DNA of 64,000 nt from Physcomitrium patens (lineage: Eukaryota; Streptophyta; Bryopsida; Funariales; Funariaceae). Under the pieces are notes generated by a model, which saw nothing but the letters and a program-made list of their open reading frames with translations, did no database searches and was not told the origin of the DNA. Both the position numbers and the translations under genes were made by a program. Where the stretch lies: contig NC_037275.1 in the NCBI RefSeq assembly GCF_000002425.4, positions 8,330,450-8,394,449 of the forward strand, read 5' to 3'. Positions 46,555-58,138 of the stretch are shown here, piece by piece. Numbering within the stretch: position 1 is the first letter of the stretch; each line of letters opens with the position of its first letter.

Positions 46555-46988
46555 ATGGAAGAAAAGGAGAAGATGGCAAACATGGTATTCGAGAAAGCAA
46601 GGATGGAGACTGATTGGAAGGAACGGCAAGAGCGACTGCAGATAGAAGTTACGATGTTACAAAGTAAACTAGCCGCAATAGCAAAGGAGGCCAATAATGT
46701 AGTGCGGATCAATATGCCTGTTTTAGTGACAATACCTTCAGAGATACCTTTGAAACCAATAGAAGAATGGCAGAAGTTGTTGGATGAGCACGACAACCAA
46801 ATTGCCGTCTTGAGTCTCAAGTACGAGACTTTGGTTTGTTGAATGAAGATTTGATGGCGCTTTTGGATGGAGAATCCTCAAACATCAAGGCAGATGATGA
46901 AGATGTAGTAGAGGAGAAGGTCACAAATTCAAAGGGTGGTAAGTCAACGCCATCGAGTGAAGAAGCCAACGCTGCTATGTCTTTATAA
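46555..46988 (+). CDS. Element D extra 3' ORF, coiled-coil protein
   Basis: The frame from ATG 46555 encodes 95 residues rich in Glu and Lys with heptad-like spacing (MEEKEKMANMVFEKARMETD, WKERQERLQIEVTMLQSKLA), predicted coiled coil. A one-base shift near 46810-46830 restores a longer chain continuing FGLLNEDLMALLDGESS and ending EEANAAMSL at TAA 46986-46988. Element H carries the same ORF (58976-59890, NEDLSVQL near its end). It lies between integrase and the 3' LTR, the place of env-like or accessory ORFs in other plant elements. No signal peptide or membrane segment is visible, so it is not an envelope protein by sequence. Function unknown. Confidence 0.55.
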
Positions 46989-47040
46989 GTTGAGGCAAAA
47001 TAATGTTTGTGAGGACGATGCACAATTAGCAGTAGGATTA

Positions 47041-47833
47041 TGTAGAATATGTAAATAAATTTTATGATAAGTTACTAGTTGATTATTGACAACCTTGAGA
47101 ATTAGACTGATGATTAGGTTCTTTAGTTGGTAACAGTAGGTTGTTAGTAGAACAAATGGTTAAGAATTCAAAGGGTCATAACCTTTGGAATCTGTTGGCC
47201 AATGGTCCATCTTTTGGATAGGATAAAGAGGTTGAGAAAAGGGAGATCAGGGCCTGACTATGAGAATCATAAGCCGGGGGGCCAGACTGTGAGAGTCGTA
47301 AGCCGGAGTAAGCTTGGTGTTACCTCTTTGTTTTCTTTATTATTTGCTTATGAAGAATTATGATTAAGAGAAGTATTGTTGAAATTGTAATTAGAATATT
47401 ATAGAATATGACTTTGAACTGACCATTTTGAAAAAAATCTGTGACCTTGAGAATTGAGATTATCGAATTATATTGTATTAAGTGAAGATATTAAATTCTA
47501 TGTGATGAATTAAAAAATTGAATATAATAAGTAAGCCGGAGATCAGTAATTGAATATATAACAACCAAAAGAGAGTAAGTGGCAGATGAATTGATAAGAA
47601 TATGGAAGTATTGTTGAATTGATAGTCATAGAATGGATTATGTATTGAATTAAGATGGAAGTAGTAAGCCTTGGTGTTTTGTAGTTTGATAATTGATTTT
47701 AGATAGTTACAATATAATCAATTGTGACAGTAATAGACCCAATTCATATAATCAGTCTTTTCCCGTGTTCGAACCCACCTCTATTAGTTCAATTGCTTTG
47801 GTATATTGAAGCTTAAACACAACGAGAACAACA
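47041..47833 (+). repeat. Element D 3' LTR (family 2)
   Basis: Matches 41244-42013. It is preceded by a weak purine stretch (GCAGTAGGATTA); the homologous place in H reads AGAAGTGGGACTA. Confidence 0.85.
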
Positions 47834-49350
47834 CACACCATTATAAGATGGAATTGCAATGGATTAGAGAAAAAAATGCTCCTACTTAGTTTAGAAGAGG
47901 AGATATTATCTACCAGACTTATTGAGATGACACAAGATTATATATTATCTTTTAAGATTGTTAAAAAGAGAAAAAGGATGGACAAATGCTATATTAAAAA
48001 TATTGAGGAAAACTTGAAAAAAAATAGAGAATTGATTGAAAATGAATTTATTTCAAGAATATTTGAAGAAATAGATTTTACAAATACTATAGAAGAATTT
48101 AATTATTTATTACAATGTACATTATAAGAAAAAAATAGAATTATTAATGTGTGTTCTAAAGAATTTTATGATGAAATTCAAGGATTTATAGAAAATTTAA
48201 GTTGCCAAGAAGTATGTGTTGAAATTAAGTATAAATCAGTTATAAAAAAGATCAAACCAATGACTTTGCTACTACCATCTGATTGTGAAGAAAAGATAAG
48301 TGGAGCATCCATACAACCAAATTTAAGGGATTTAAAGAAGATAGGACATAAATTTATAAATGCTACATTAGATGGATTAAATGTTAGATGTAATGGATTT
48401 TTGACAAAATATGAAGAAAAATATATTAAAGATATACTTTCACGTTATGGAAAAGCTTTTGCATTTAAAACACATGAAATTGGATATGTTAATCCAAGTA
48501 TTATTGCATCCATGGTTATTTTTATTATTCCTCATGAATCATGGAATTTATAACTAATTCTAGTATCAAGAGCATATTTATCTAAGTTAATAGATTTATT
48601 CAATAAAAAGATAAAAATAGAAATTTTAAAACCATTTATGGCATCTTATTTTAATTGATGGTTTACAGTGCCAAAAAAAATAAAACAATGAGATTTATAT
48701 AAGACATGCAACTTATAAATAAATTGACTATTAGAAAGATGGATTCAATTCCAATTGTAGATGAATTTATAAAAACATTTGCTGGAAGAGCAATCTATTC
48801 AATGGATGATTTTTATTGAAGATGTGATAAATTTCAATTAGTAATACAAAGTAGAGATTTGACAACTATGAAAATATCATTAGGATTAGTCAAAATGTAT
48901 ACATTACCACAAGGAGCTACAAATTCTATAGTACATATCATAAATGGAATGCATAAGATATTAAGAAATTTCATTTCAAGAATAATAATCCATTTCTTAG
49001 ATGATGTACCAATTAAAAGATGTGAATAAGAAAGAAAAGATGAGACTTTGGATTCAAAAGAATGTAGGAAGTTTGTGGCAGTTCATATTGATGATTGTCA
49101 GAAGATTTTAAAAATAGTAGAAGAAGTTCATTTAACCTTATCAGAGACAAAATCAATGTTTGGAATAAAAGAAGTTTTGGTGGTAGGATACATGTTAAAT
49201 TCATATAGATGCAAGGCAAGTATGGAAAAGGTTGATATTATGAAAAAGATGAAAGAATGTGCAAATACAACAAAAGTAAGAAGATTTTTAGGAGCATGTA
49301 TTTTCTATTATATATAGATACTTCATTTTATGCATATAGTAGATCCATTA
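47834..49350 (+). pseudogene. Element E pol linker and reverse transcriptase
   Basis: Frames 47876-48127 and 48149-48553 are the PR-RT linker, ending FAFKTHEIGYVNPSIIASMV (A: FAFESHEIGCVDLNIITPMV). RT follows with stops: TIRKMDSIPIVDEFIKTFAG, RAIYSMDDFY (first Asp), LPQGATNSIV and the catalytic box HFLDDVPIKRC (F-L-D-D, about 48994-49023). Frame 49048-49317 covers HIDDCQKIL, GIKEVLVVGYM and VRRFLGACIFYYI. Confidence 0.75.
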
Positions 49351-49439
49351 CATGAGTTTTTAAGAAAGAATCAAAAATTTCAATCAAAAGTAAAATAAAA
49401 AAAAGCTATGGAAAAATTGAAAGAACTTCTTTCTTCAAC

Positions 49440-50025
49440 TCCAACTTTGAAGAATGTAAATTTTAAAGATGGAAGGCTATTGATATTAATAGCTGATATA
49501 AGTCCAATTGAAATAGATTGAACAGTTGGATAAGATGATGAACAAGAGAATAGATATATAATAAGGTTTGGAACAAAGGTTTTGAATACTACAAAAAGAG
49601 CATATGTACAAATCAAAAGAGAATTATAGGATGTAGTAATAGCTATGAAAAATAAAAAAGAGTACTTAATTGAAGCATCAATAGTTATAAAAATAGATTA
49701 TCTACCTTTATTAGATATGATTATAAATTATTCAACTCTTGGTATTGTTATATTAAGATAGATAGCATATATTAAATGTGTGAATCTAGAATTTAAATAT
49801 ATTACAAGAAAAAGAAATTTAGTCACAAATATATTATTAAGAGCAAAAAATTATGATGAAAAAGAGATGTTTTATTTGGAAGATGATGTGGGTACAAAAT
49901 TTTATACTAATGCATTATCAAAAGAAGAAGGTATATTTTTTAATATACTATTGGAAATATTTTTAAAAGATTTATTTGAAGATGAATTGAAAGTTGTTGG
50001 AGAGTATTTAAGCACATTAAAGTGA
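49440..50025 (+). pseudogene. Element E RNase H
   Basis: LLILIADISPIEID-stop-TVG (first Asp), VQIKREL-stop-DVVIAMKNKKEYL, IVIKIDYLPLLDMI, then frame 49780-50025 with NLEFKYITRKRNLVTNILLRA. It has the same layout as A 5900-6540, with stops. Confidence 0.65.
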
Positions 50026-50149
50026 CAAGAAGATTGGACAAATCAAGAATTTAGGAAAATTTGTAAGAAGGTCTATGGATATTTTTTACATGATGGATAT
50101 TTATAGAAGCATCCAAAGAAGAGAAGAAAAGTACCAAAAAAATGATATG

Positions 50150-51345
50150 TGGTTTAAAAGCTCAACAAAAGATTATTAAAGAATTTTATGAAAATTTATA
50201 GGTAGGGCATCAAGGTATTTGGACAATATTTACTAAGTTGATAGAAAAATATTGGTAGAAGAGTATACACAAAGATGTAGCAAATTTTGTAGGATCTTGT
50301 GAGATTTGCCAAGTATATTCAAATATTCGGCATTGAGATAGGTTATACCTAACATATCCTTTGTCTTTACATTATAAGAAGATGCTAGATTTAGTGGCAA
50401 TGCCTATGGAACTTGGACAAATAAAGTATTTGGTAGTTACATGAGAAGATTTATTAAATATGGTTTAAGGACGAAAATTAAGAATAAAAAATACTGAAGG
50501 TGTATATCTTCTAATATTTCTATTAGAAGATGGTATTTATTGCTATAGTTGTATTAGAAAAATTATAGTAGATAGGAATGAATTAGATGCAAAGGAAGTA
50601 CAAGAATTCTTTAATAGAATAGAAATTAAACTTTCTTTAATAATAGCATATAGTTTAGAAGATAATGGTAAGAGCAAGTGTAGACATTCACATATTGTTA
50701 AGGCATTAATAAAGGCATGTAATGGCAAAGCACATGAATGGCCTAAATTACTACCATTTGTACTATGGACATATTATACAACTCATAGTTTAGTAACAAG
50801 TTATATGCCTTTTGAATTAATATATGGACAAAAATTAATAATATAAATAAAAGACATATTACTTGCATGGAATGTATTACCTTACAAGAATAATTTCAAC
50901 AGAGAAGAATTTTTAGCATCATGGATTCAACAATTAGAAAGAAGACCTAATGATATTGAAGTGGTAATAGAGAGATTGAAAGAAGCAAGAAAAAAGAATA
51001 AAAAAAGATTTGATAAAAAACATTGACTATGATCTAAGACAATTGAAGATAGTGATTGAGTGTTAGTTTATAATAGTAGCTTGGACAATCAATGTAGCAC
51101 AATAAAATCATTTGAAAAGATATAGTTTGGGCCTTATATTATCAAAAAGGTATATAACTATGGAACATACTAGTTACAAGAACTTGATAGTATAGAATTG
51201 AAGATACCTATAATAGGTAAATAAATTAACTTATTTAAACAAAGAGATGAAGATATTTATTTTTATGAAGAACAAAATGCAATACAAGATATTGAGATGG
51301 GAGTAGAGAATCAAATTGAAGATCAAGAATTTGAATAAGATAAAG
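50150..51345 (+). pseudogene. Element E integrase
   Basis: Phase-broken. HHCC traces (GHQGIW, SCEICQVYSNIRH), core LDLVAMPMELGQIKYL, IIVDRNELDAKEVQEF (Asp region) and GKSKCRHSHIVKALIKACNG (the Glu of NAKSERGH changed), then WNVLPYKNNFNREEFLAS and the C-terminal VLVYNSSLDNQCST. It ends in an acidic stretch near 51300-51345. Confidence 0.65.
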
Positions 51346-51416
51346 AGCATTCTACATCAACATATTGAAGAATCATTAGCACATGTTGGACGATGCATAG
51401 ATTCAAGGAGGGTGGA

Positions 51417-52381
51417 TGTTGTGATGTAACACACCTAATAAATAAAAGAGTATCAAAATTATTATATTATAGAAGATCTTAATTCAAAATATTTTAAAAA
51501 ATTATCTTAGAAATATAGATAATAGTAAAAAGGTAATAAAACTAAAAAGTACTAATATTGTTTTTTACAATATGAGCTACTATTTACTTTGTAGGACCAT
51601 AAATAAGGCAAAAAAAAGTAAATTAGAAAATTAAATGATATAGAAATAAACAAGAAGGAATTAAGAATAGATTCCAACAAAATTTACCTCAAAAAGCGAA
51701 GAATTGATATCCAGAAAGAACCAATTGTCAATTTGGATTGAAATCAAAACCCGAGGCACAAAATTTCACACCTATGGCAACTTTAAGGTTCTTTTGAGAA
51801 ATCAAAGAGTGAGATTTGAGAGCAAACCTGATAGGGTTTTTATGAGTGTTGGTTTTATATGCATTGGATTTATAATGACTTAATAAGAGCTTTACAAAAT
51901 CAAGTTTTTTTTAGATGACTCAGGTTTTTATGAAATAAAATAAGATTGATATTTTGGTTAGAATTTGGTTAGGATTTGATTTAGGATTTATGATTTTTCT
52001 AGAATTTGGTTTAGAATTTAGAATTTTTGTAGGATTTGATTGAAGTCTATTAGCATTTCAATTAGAGCTAAATTAAAACTTAGTTGAGATTTATTTTAAA
52101 TATATTGTAATTTTTTTAATATTTTTTAGATCTTCTTAAGGATTATTTTAAGATTTATTTTAGTTTATCTTTAAATTCTTTTAAGATTTCTTATTGTTTC
52201 TTTTGTAATTTTCTTAAGATTTCTTTTGAATTTTATTAAAGCTTATTTAATATTATTAAGATTTAATTAGAATTTATTTAGTATTCTATTAGAATTAAGA
52301 CTTTGTTATTATAATTTCTATTCTATCTTCTATAATCATGTGTCTGGTATACTCTCAAGTAATACTTTACATAATATGACA
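51417..52381 (+). repeat. Element E 3' LTR, internally deleted, with PPT
   Basis: Starts TGTTGTGATGTAACAC after the purine tract AAGGAGGGTGGA (51405-51416) and ends ATAATATGACA. At 965 bp it is about 590 bases shorter than the 5' LTR; the missing part equals about 37655-38160. Confidence 0.75.
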
Positions 52382-52639
52382 ACTTGAAATACAGAATGGA
52401 TCTTCATAGACTCTAATAGATGTAATCAATGAGTAATACAATTGATTTGTTCATAAATAAAAAAAGATCCAACTTATCACAAGAACAAAAAATCTTGATA
52501 TTGCAACAAAATAACCATATTTTATCACCTACATTGAATTGTGGTTGCTCATTGTGATAGGCATCTGTATTGGTCTTTTGTCATTTTTGAACTTCTTTTA
52601 ATTGTATCTTTATTATTGTATATAGCTCTGACAATTAAT

Positions 52640-53420
52640 TTACTAAATCTTTTGCCAAAAGATTATCAATTTTTGAAAAGTCAAAAGTATTAAGTCATGG
52701 ATGATAACCATAATTGACAAAGAAAGATATTTTTTGAATAGAAGAATGTACCAAATTATTGTATGCAAATTTTGCCAATAGAAAAAAAGTTATTCAATCA
52801 TCTTAATGATAGTTGATGATATACCTCAAATACTATTCCAAAATTTGATTCACCCATTTTATTTATCCATCAATTTGAGGATGAAAAGTTGAAGAGAGAT
52901 TTATATCTACCTTTAGAATCTTAAATATGGTTTTCTAAAATCTTGATATTAATTGAGTTCTTCTATCTAATATAATATTCTTTATTAATCCATAATAATA
53001 ATAGAAATTGTTAATAAAAAGCTTAGTTATTTCTTCACCTAAAATAGATTTTATACATGATATAAAATGTACCATTTTGGTGAAGCGACCTATAATTATG
53101 AATATAGAATCATATGAATTTGAACCTGAAAGATCTGTAATAAAATCCATAGAAATAAAAGACCATGGTTTTTTAAGTATAGGCAATGGTTGGAGAAGTC
53201 CATAAGGTCAATGACGAGGAGTTTTTGATTTAAAATAAATTTCACATGATGGGACTAAGTCTTTTACCACCTTTCATATTTGCCGCCACTAAAAATCTAT
53301 AGATATAAGCTCTAAAGTCTTATTATATCAAAAATATCTTGCTACTGAAAGTTGTGACATACTTGAAGAATATGTAAACATGCTTCTACTTCTAGAACAT
53401 ATAAGCATCTTTCAAAATAG
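52640..53420 (-). pseudogene. Element F integrase core
   Basis: Frame 53186-52935 reads PILKKPWSFISMDFITDLSG, YDSIFIIIGRFTKMVHFISC (Asp of VDR changed to Gly) and KNIILDRRTQLISRF (Asp retained, Gly lost). Upstream, to 53420, are the zinc-module traces and KTPRH-stop-PYGLLQPL. Downstream pieces to 52640 contain the GQTERVNQ-like and HPF-like region out of frame. It matches the Tcn1-type integrase pattern (SxSMDFIxDLPxSxGxDxIxVVVDRxTKxAHFxPC). Confidence 0.7.
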
Positions 53421-53559
53421 AGAAGGTTGTTTTTAAACTCAAACTTTGAAACATCATAAGACTTAGAAGAAAGATGCTTGATATCATGAACAAGAGGATC
53501 ACAAGACATAATTGATTGAATTTATTTGACAAAAATCAAATCAACAATCAATTTTGATT

Positions 53560-54462
53560 TCATTATTAGAAGATGAAAATGCTTTAGCTTCAAAAAGATT
53601 ATTCTTTCTTGATCAAAAGATATGCCTCTTTTTTTTATGTAAGAATATCTAGAAATAGCATCTGATAAATTTCATTGTTTTGAGGTTGATATGTAATCTT
53701 GAAATCAAATCTTAATCAAGACATATTCCAATGGATTTGGTGATAATTCAAAATATATCCCAGCATGAAATACTTGAGGTTCTTATGATTTGTATATACT
53801 GTGACTAGATTTGAATCATTTCTAGATAATGATACCATTTTTAAAATGAATCCATAATTATAAAAAGTTTTTTGTTGTAGATTTCATAGTTAATCTTACT
53901 TGCTAAAAAAATTCATGGAATGAAAAACTACTAGATGGAGTTTGTCATCTATTTCCATTTGTAATAATATTGCATTCAGACTTGAGTAGTGTAGAATACA
54001 CATTTTTCTATCTTTTCATATAATCTTGCATCTCTTAATTTTTATAACACACAATAAACATGAACTTCATATTCTTTTGTATCCTTAGAATAGATTAAAA
54101 TGTTGTCCAAATAACAAAGGATAAAATCATTAAAAAACTCACAAAAGACATCATTCATTAAATGTGTAAAAGCAATTGATGCATTTGTGAGTTCAAAAGG
54201 CATGATATTATATTTCAAATATCCATACCTAGTTTGGAAAGTAGTCTTTCATTCATCTTCTTCTTTTTTGTAGATTAGGTTATATACTCTTCATAGATCT
54301 ATTTTTGTATAGATCTTTACTTGATTTAGTTGATCAAAAAGTCCTAAAATCAAAAGTAGATTATACCTATTTTTGATGGTGATCTTGTTAAGTCCTCGAT
54401 AGTCTACACACATTTGTAGAAATTCATCTTTTTTCTTCACAAATAAGATAAGAGCCTTGGTG
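53560..54462 (-). pseudogene. Element F reverse transcriptase palm and RNase H
   Basis: The minus strand reads [54 protein letters not shown] (first Asp), TTFQTRYGYLKYNIMPFELT, NASIAFTHLMNDVFCEFFND and CYLDNILIYSKD. The catalytic box YLDD is changed to YLDN. The thumb and connection appear deleted near 54000, because the RT end is followed directly by RNase H (ILLQMEIDDKLHLVVFHS, NLQQKT). Confidence 0.75.
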
Positions 54463-55607
54463 TCCTACTGTAATTGCTTATAGTATGTAAAAATTAGTTA
54501 GGACATATAATATGTTCATAAGTCTTGATGTATGTTAGAATGATTAATAGATTAATTTAAAGAGAGTGGATGTAAAAAAAACTTTATTTTAAATTTTATC
54601 TATTTTGATTATAGCATTTAAAAAAATTATAGAACCTAAATGTTTGATATAAAGCCTTGAAAGAAGATTAGAGCCTAAAGACAAAAATCTTAACTAGTAG
54701 AAGGCTTATTAGGAGGGATGAAATCAAGATATAGTTTGATGAAAGCAAGGAATAGAGATCTTCATTCCTATTGATTAAAGACCATGCCCAATGGCCTTCA
54801 AGGAGGCTGCCTGAGGCCTTAATAGGAATTAGAGTTTTTTTTTTGAAGTCATTTGAATTTAAGAGGCTGAAGTCATCAATTTTAGGTTTTTGGATATGGA
54901 TTTAATGTAAATTTTGTGTGATTTGGAGTTTTATTGAAGGAGTTATTGGCACTCAAATTTAAGGTGTCAATTTTGTATCTACTATCTCTCTTTGATGCAT
55001 TACATACATTTACAAAATGCAACAAAGGATCAGCAATTGGGATTGAAGTGAGCACTTTTTTCACTATATTTTTCATATATTTTTTGATGAATTTGGAATT
55101 TGGATGAGAAGTTATAGAAGGTTGAAGTCATCGCATCCAAATTAAAAGCAATTAGTAAATGATTTTGATCATAGTAATGGTTAGAGCCATATCTTGAATT
55201 TTTGGACGAATTTTTGGCTCAAACCTTTTAGAGAAGGTAGATTATTGTGTTAAGAAGCTATATATATATAAATTTTATGGCATTTGAATGCTTATTTTGT
55301 GAGATATGAAGAAATTTATACATATGTATATAAAAACTAGGGTTTAAAGCTATTATTAGGATTTTAGTGATATCTTAAGATTCGAAATGAATTTGTAGTT
55401 GAAATTAGTTGTAATAGTTGTTAAAAGTACATTAGTACTTCATGCAAAATTTGAGTGTGTTTGGATAGTCTAATTGGAAGATATGAGGTTTTGAAGTTTG
55501 AAAATAATATCCCATAAGGATATATAAGAATTTAGAATTTTTTTATCATATTTTGGGTATTTTTGGGAACTTAAGATTTATATATTTGGTGTAATTTCTC
55601 TTAAAAG

Positions 55608-55664
<57 letters not shown>

Positions 55665-55740
55665 AATTTGGTCTTTCTTATCTCAAGACTTGATTGAGCA
55701 ATTAGTGGCAGCCAAGAGCCAAGTACTTTCTTGAGGCAAA
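54463..55740. mobile_element. Unidentified 1.28-kb insertion in the F reverse transcriptase
   Basis: The RT phrase SxFLAG (minus, ending about 55741) should run into the stretch read as [10 protein letters not shown] (starting about 54462). The intervening 1.28 kb is not RT. It contains a long (TA)n run (55611-55662), no open frame and no match to the other LTRs here. A solo LTR or a MITE-like element is possible. No clear target duplication was seen (ggtg at the left, ccggc at the right). Confidence 0.55.
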
Positions 55741-56150
55741 CTCTCTCTATTCTAATACCGGCTAGAAATTTAGAATGGCATATAAAATTCTTAGCCAAGT
55801 TTTCATTAATGTATTCTTTGAATATAGCTAACTCATTTTGTAATAGGCTATAGATTGGTTCAAATAATAATTGAGTTCTTTCTTGAAGATTGATGAAATA
55901 ATCATAAGGATGATGTTGTGAAAAAATATCTACATTCTTCTTTTCAAAAACGTCCTAGAAATCTTAATACTTGCTAAGAATACCACTTGATATCTTTTTA
56001 CCATCAGCAATGGATATGGCATATATAGCAAAAGATGGCCCTTCATTTGCGACATGCATAAAAGCTCTTACACCTACCAATAATGGTGTGAATGTATTAA
56101 ACTTATAGATTTCTACTTGCCTAGTAAGATCTTGAGTTAAATTATAGGAA
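55741..56150 (-). pseudogene. Element F N-terminal part of reverse transcriptase
   Basis: FEKKNVDIFSQHHPYDYFIN, LQERTQLLFEPIYSLLQNEL, then AIFKEYINENLAKNFICHSK FLAG in two adjacent pieces. It matches the chromovirus pattern of HRPYDxxIxL...P.GPIYxLSxxEL..LxEYIxENLxKGFIRxSxSPAG. It is separated from the palm domain by the insertion at 54463-55740. Confidence 0.7.
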
Positions 56151-56159
56151 AAAGCAAGA

Positions 56160-56500
56160 TTGCAAGAAATCTAGCCTCTCCAAAGATTATATCTTTCTAG
56201 CCATGATAATCCTAAAATAATTGAGTTAAAAAGAGATTTAAATATATTAAATATTATTAAACTATTTTGACCATTAGTTGCTACTTCCACATGAATAGTT
56301 TCATGTGTAACATCCCTAGAAGACAATGAATATCCATCTATTATTTTTACATGAATAAGTTTGATTTTCTTAACTAAAGATATATCTCATTTTTTGACAA
56401 AGTCTTCTTTTATAAAATAAGCTAAGGCTCTTGAATCCAACAAGTCTAAGACTTTGTGATTTTCTGGTCCTAAATAGACTTCTATTGTAGCTAGAATAAC
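56160..56500 (-). pseudogene. Element F protease
   Basis: VLDLLDSRALAYFIKEDFVK (active site D-S-R for D-S-G), then KIIDGYSLSSRDVTHETIHV and IILGLSWLERYN. This is the retropepsin fold of chromoviruses (ALIDSGAxxNFI...VIDGxPLxSG.VTHET...ILGLPWLxxxNP). One stop lies after FVKK. Confidence 0.7.
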
Positions 56501-56539
56501 TCATTTTCTGACTCATTGTCTTCTTTAGCAATTGTGCTT

Positions 56540-57480
56540 CTCATTTTGTAATTATGTTGTTTCTTTAGATAATGTTAAGCAATATGTTTAGCTTTTCTTT
56601 AATATAAGTATAAGCCATCTTAACAATGTAGATTCTTTTTTTGGTTAGTGAGGGGTTTAAAATATACCATATCAATTTATATTGATTTTGGTCTTGGTGA
56701 ATAAGTTCCTAAAAATTTAGAAGCTATTTTTATTATTTGATTTGTTCTTCTTCAGCCAAATCTTTGTTCTTGACATCTTTCAAATAATTGATTATTACAT
56801 GCAATGGCTTGAGCAATAAATTTTTCTAAATATTCTGCCTTTGATATTGTCAATAACAAATCTTTGATAATATCCTTCAACTCATATCAAAATTGATTGA
56901 TAAGGGCTTTATCATTCTACTCCATGTTGCAAGTAAGGTTTTGGAATTCAGTAGCATATATGGTAGCTAACCATGATCTTTGCCATAAAGATAAGAGCTT
57001 AGTCTCTACTACTCTTTTTTGATCACTTTCTCCAAATGTGACCATAAACACTTCTAGGAATGAATTCAAATCATAAAAGAGTTGCAAAACTTTTTCTATT
57101 AAAGGTGCAAACCAAGAGAGAGTACTTCTTAATAGAATTATGTCTATGAATCCAACTTGAGTAAATCCATTGGAATATTGGAAAGAATACAACCTTAGAT
57201 AAAGCTTGATTTATTACAAAAATCCTTGAAATTTTGATCTTGTTACATTAAACTTCTCAAACATATTAATCCTTATTTGTGTCTTACTTGTAAAAACCAA
57301 AACTCTGTAGATTTGATTGTGAGGTTATTCTACTTGCTTCCTTCAACTACACAACTTCTTGCTACATACTTAGAACTTTTATTATAGGTGTAGTCATAGT
57401 ACTTCCATGATTCATATTAAAAATATATGATATTTTCACTCTTAGAGCATTTACAAGCTCATGAAGATCTTTAATAATTG
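56540..57480 (-). pseudogene. Element F Gag
   Basis: Frame 57192-56917 has TLSWFAPLIEKVLQLFYDLN, SFLEVFMVTFGESDQKRVVE and TKLLSLWQRSWLATIYATEF, the retrotransposon gag core (LxGxAxxWFxPxL...F...FGDxDxxRTAExKLxxLxQGxxxAxxYxxEF). The frame ends with QNLTCNME. A decayed knuckle region is expected near 56600. The N-terminus is near 57480. Confidence 0.7.
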
Positions 57481-57766
57481 TAAATCTATTCTTATTTCTG
57501 CTAAGTATCCATAATCTTTCCTTCCATAAATAATTCAAACAAATCCAAAAATTAAATTAGAAGAAGGTACTTTACAATCTCTAATAAAAAAATTCTACAA
57601 AGAAAGATAATCTACTCTCTTTAAGAAAAAAATCAGTATTAGAAAATAAGATTTTTTGTTTAAAGGTGGATAATGTATAATCATTAAAATACAATAATAA
57701 AAGTGAGATAATCCACTCATTTTTAAAATAAGACAAAAATAATAGGTTAATATTCTTATCAAACTA

Positions 57767-58138
57767 TCAAAGACATGAATCTCAAGGGAAGAAAGTCCTT
57801 AATATACTCTTATATTACTGAAAGGAATTAAAAAGTCACTGAAAGATGATATGATATTGAATTAGATTGGCTATTGTCAAAAATAAGAAGATTAGAAGCT
57901 TTTAGAACAAGACTAATGACTAGAAAGGCATTGACAAGAATGAAGAAGGCTTTACTCTTGCTTCCATATTTATTCTTAACTAAGAGCTATGTTATAATGT
58001 CCTATAGGACCTCCAAAATGTATTAACTTTATAAGATACATATCTTAACTTGTAAGGTAAGTTTTTTATATGTTTGCCACATAATTAGCTTATTTTATAA
58101 GCTACCAACACATGCTTAAATTATTGACTCAGTGTAAT
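57767..58138 (-). repeat. Element F 5' LTR, first part
   Basis: Matches 35749-36120 of the 3' LTR closely. It is interrupted at 58139 by element H. The other part should lie to the right of the stacked insertions, outside the window. Confidence 0.7.

Larger units (their letters stand above)
41244..47833 (+). mobile_element. Element D: family 2 Ty3/gypsy element lacking reverse transcriptase
   Basis: 6.59 kb with LTRs at 41244-42013 and 47041-47833 and a perfect 5-bp target duplication (cacac at 41239-41243 and 47834-47838). Order: PBS, gag with zinc knuckles, protease, short linker, integrase, extra coiled-coil ORF, LTR. RT and RNase H are missing between about 44990 and 45310. The clean target duplication suggests D moved as a non-autonomous element, if the deletion predates insertion. 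It interrupts element E between PR and RT. Confidence 0.85.
37117..52381 (+). mobile_element. Element E: family 1 Ty3/gypsy copy, interrupted by D
   Basis: A plus-strand element with 5' LTR, PBS, gag and PR (37117-41243), then inserted D (41244-47833), then the rest of pol, PPT and 3' LTR (47834-52381). It is heavily decayed but keeps sense codons where A and C have stops (CAA at the gag-pol border and after the protease). It is inserted in chromovirus F, with a degraded target duplication (acat left, acttg right). Confidence 0.8.

Noticed and set aside
37117..52381. Clear 5-bp target duplication for element E
   Set aside because: Left flank gacat and right flank acttg do not match. Insertion is supported by restored F coding sequence, not by a duplication.
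55611..55662. (TA)n runs here and at 25891 and 29509 as regulatory sites
   Set aside because: Simple microsatellites in AT-rich DNA, with no supporting context.
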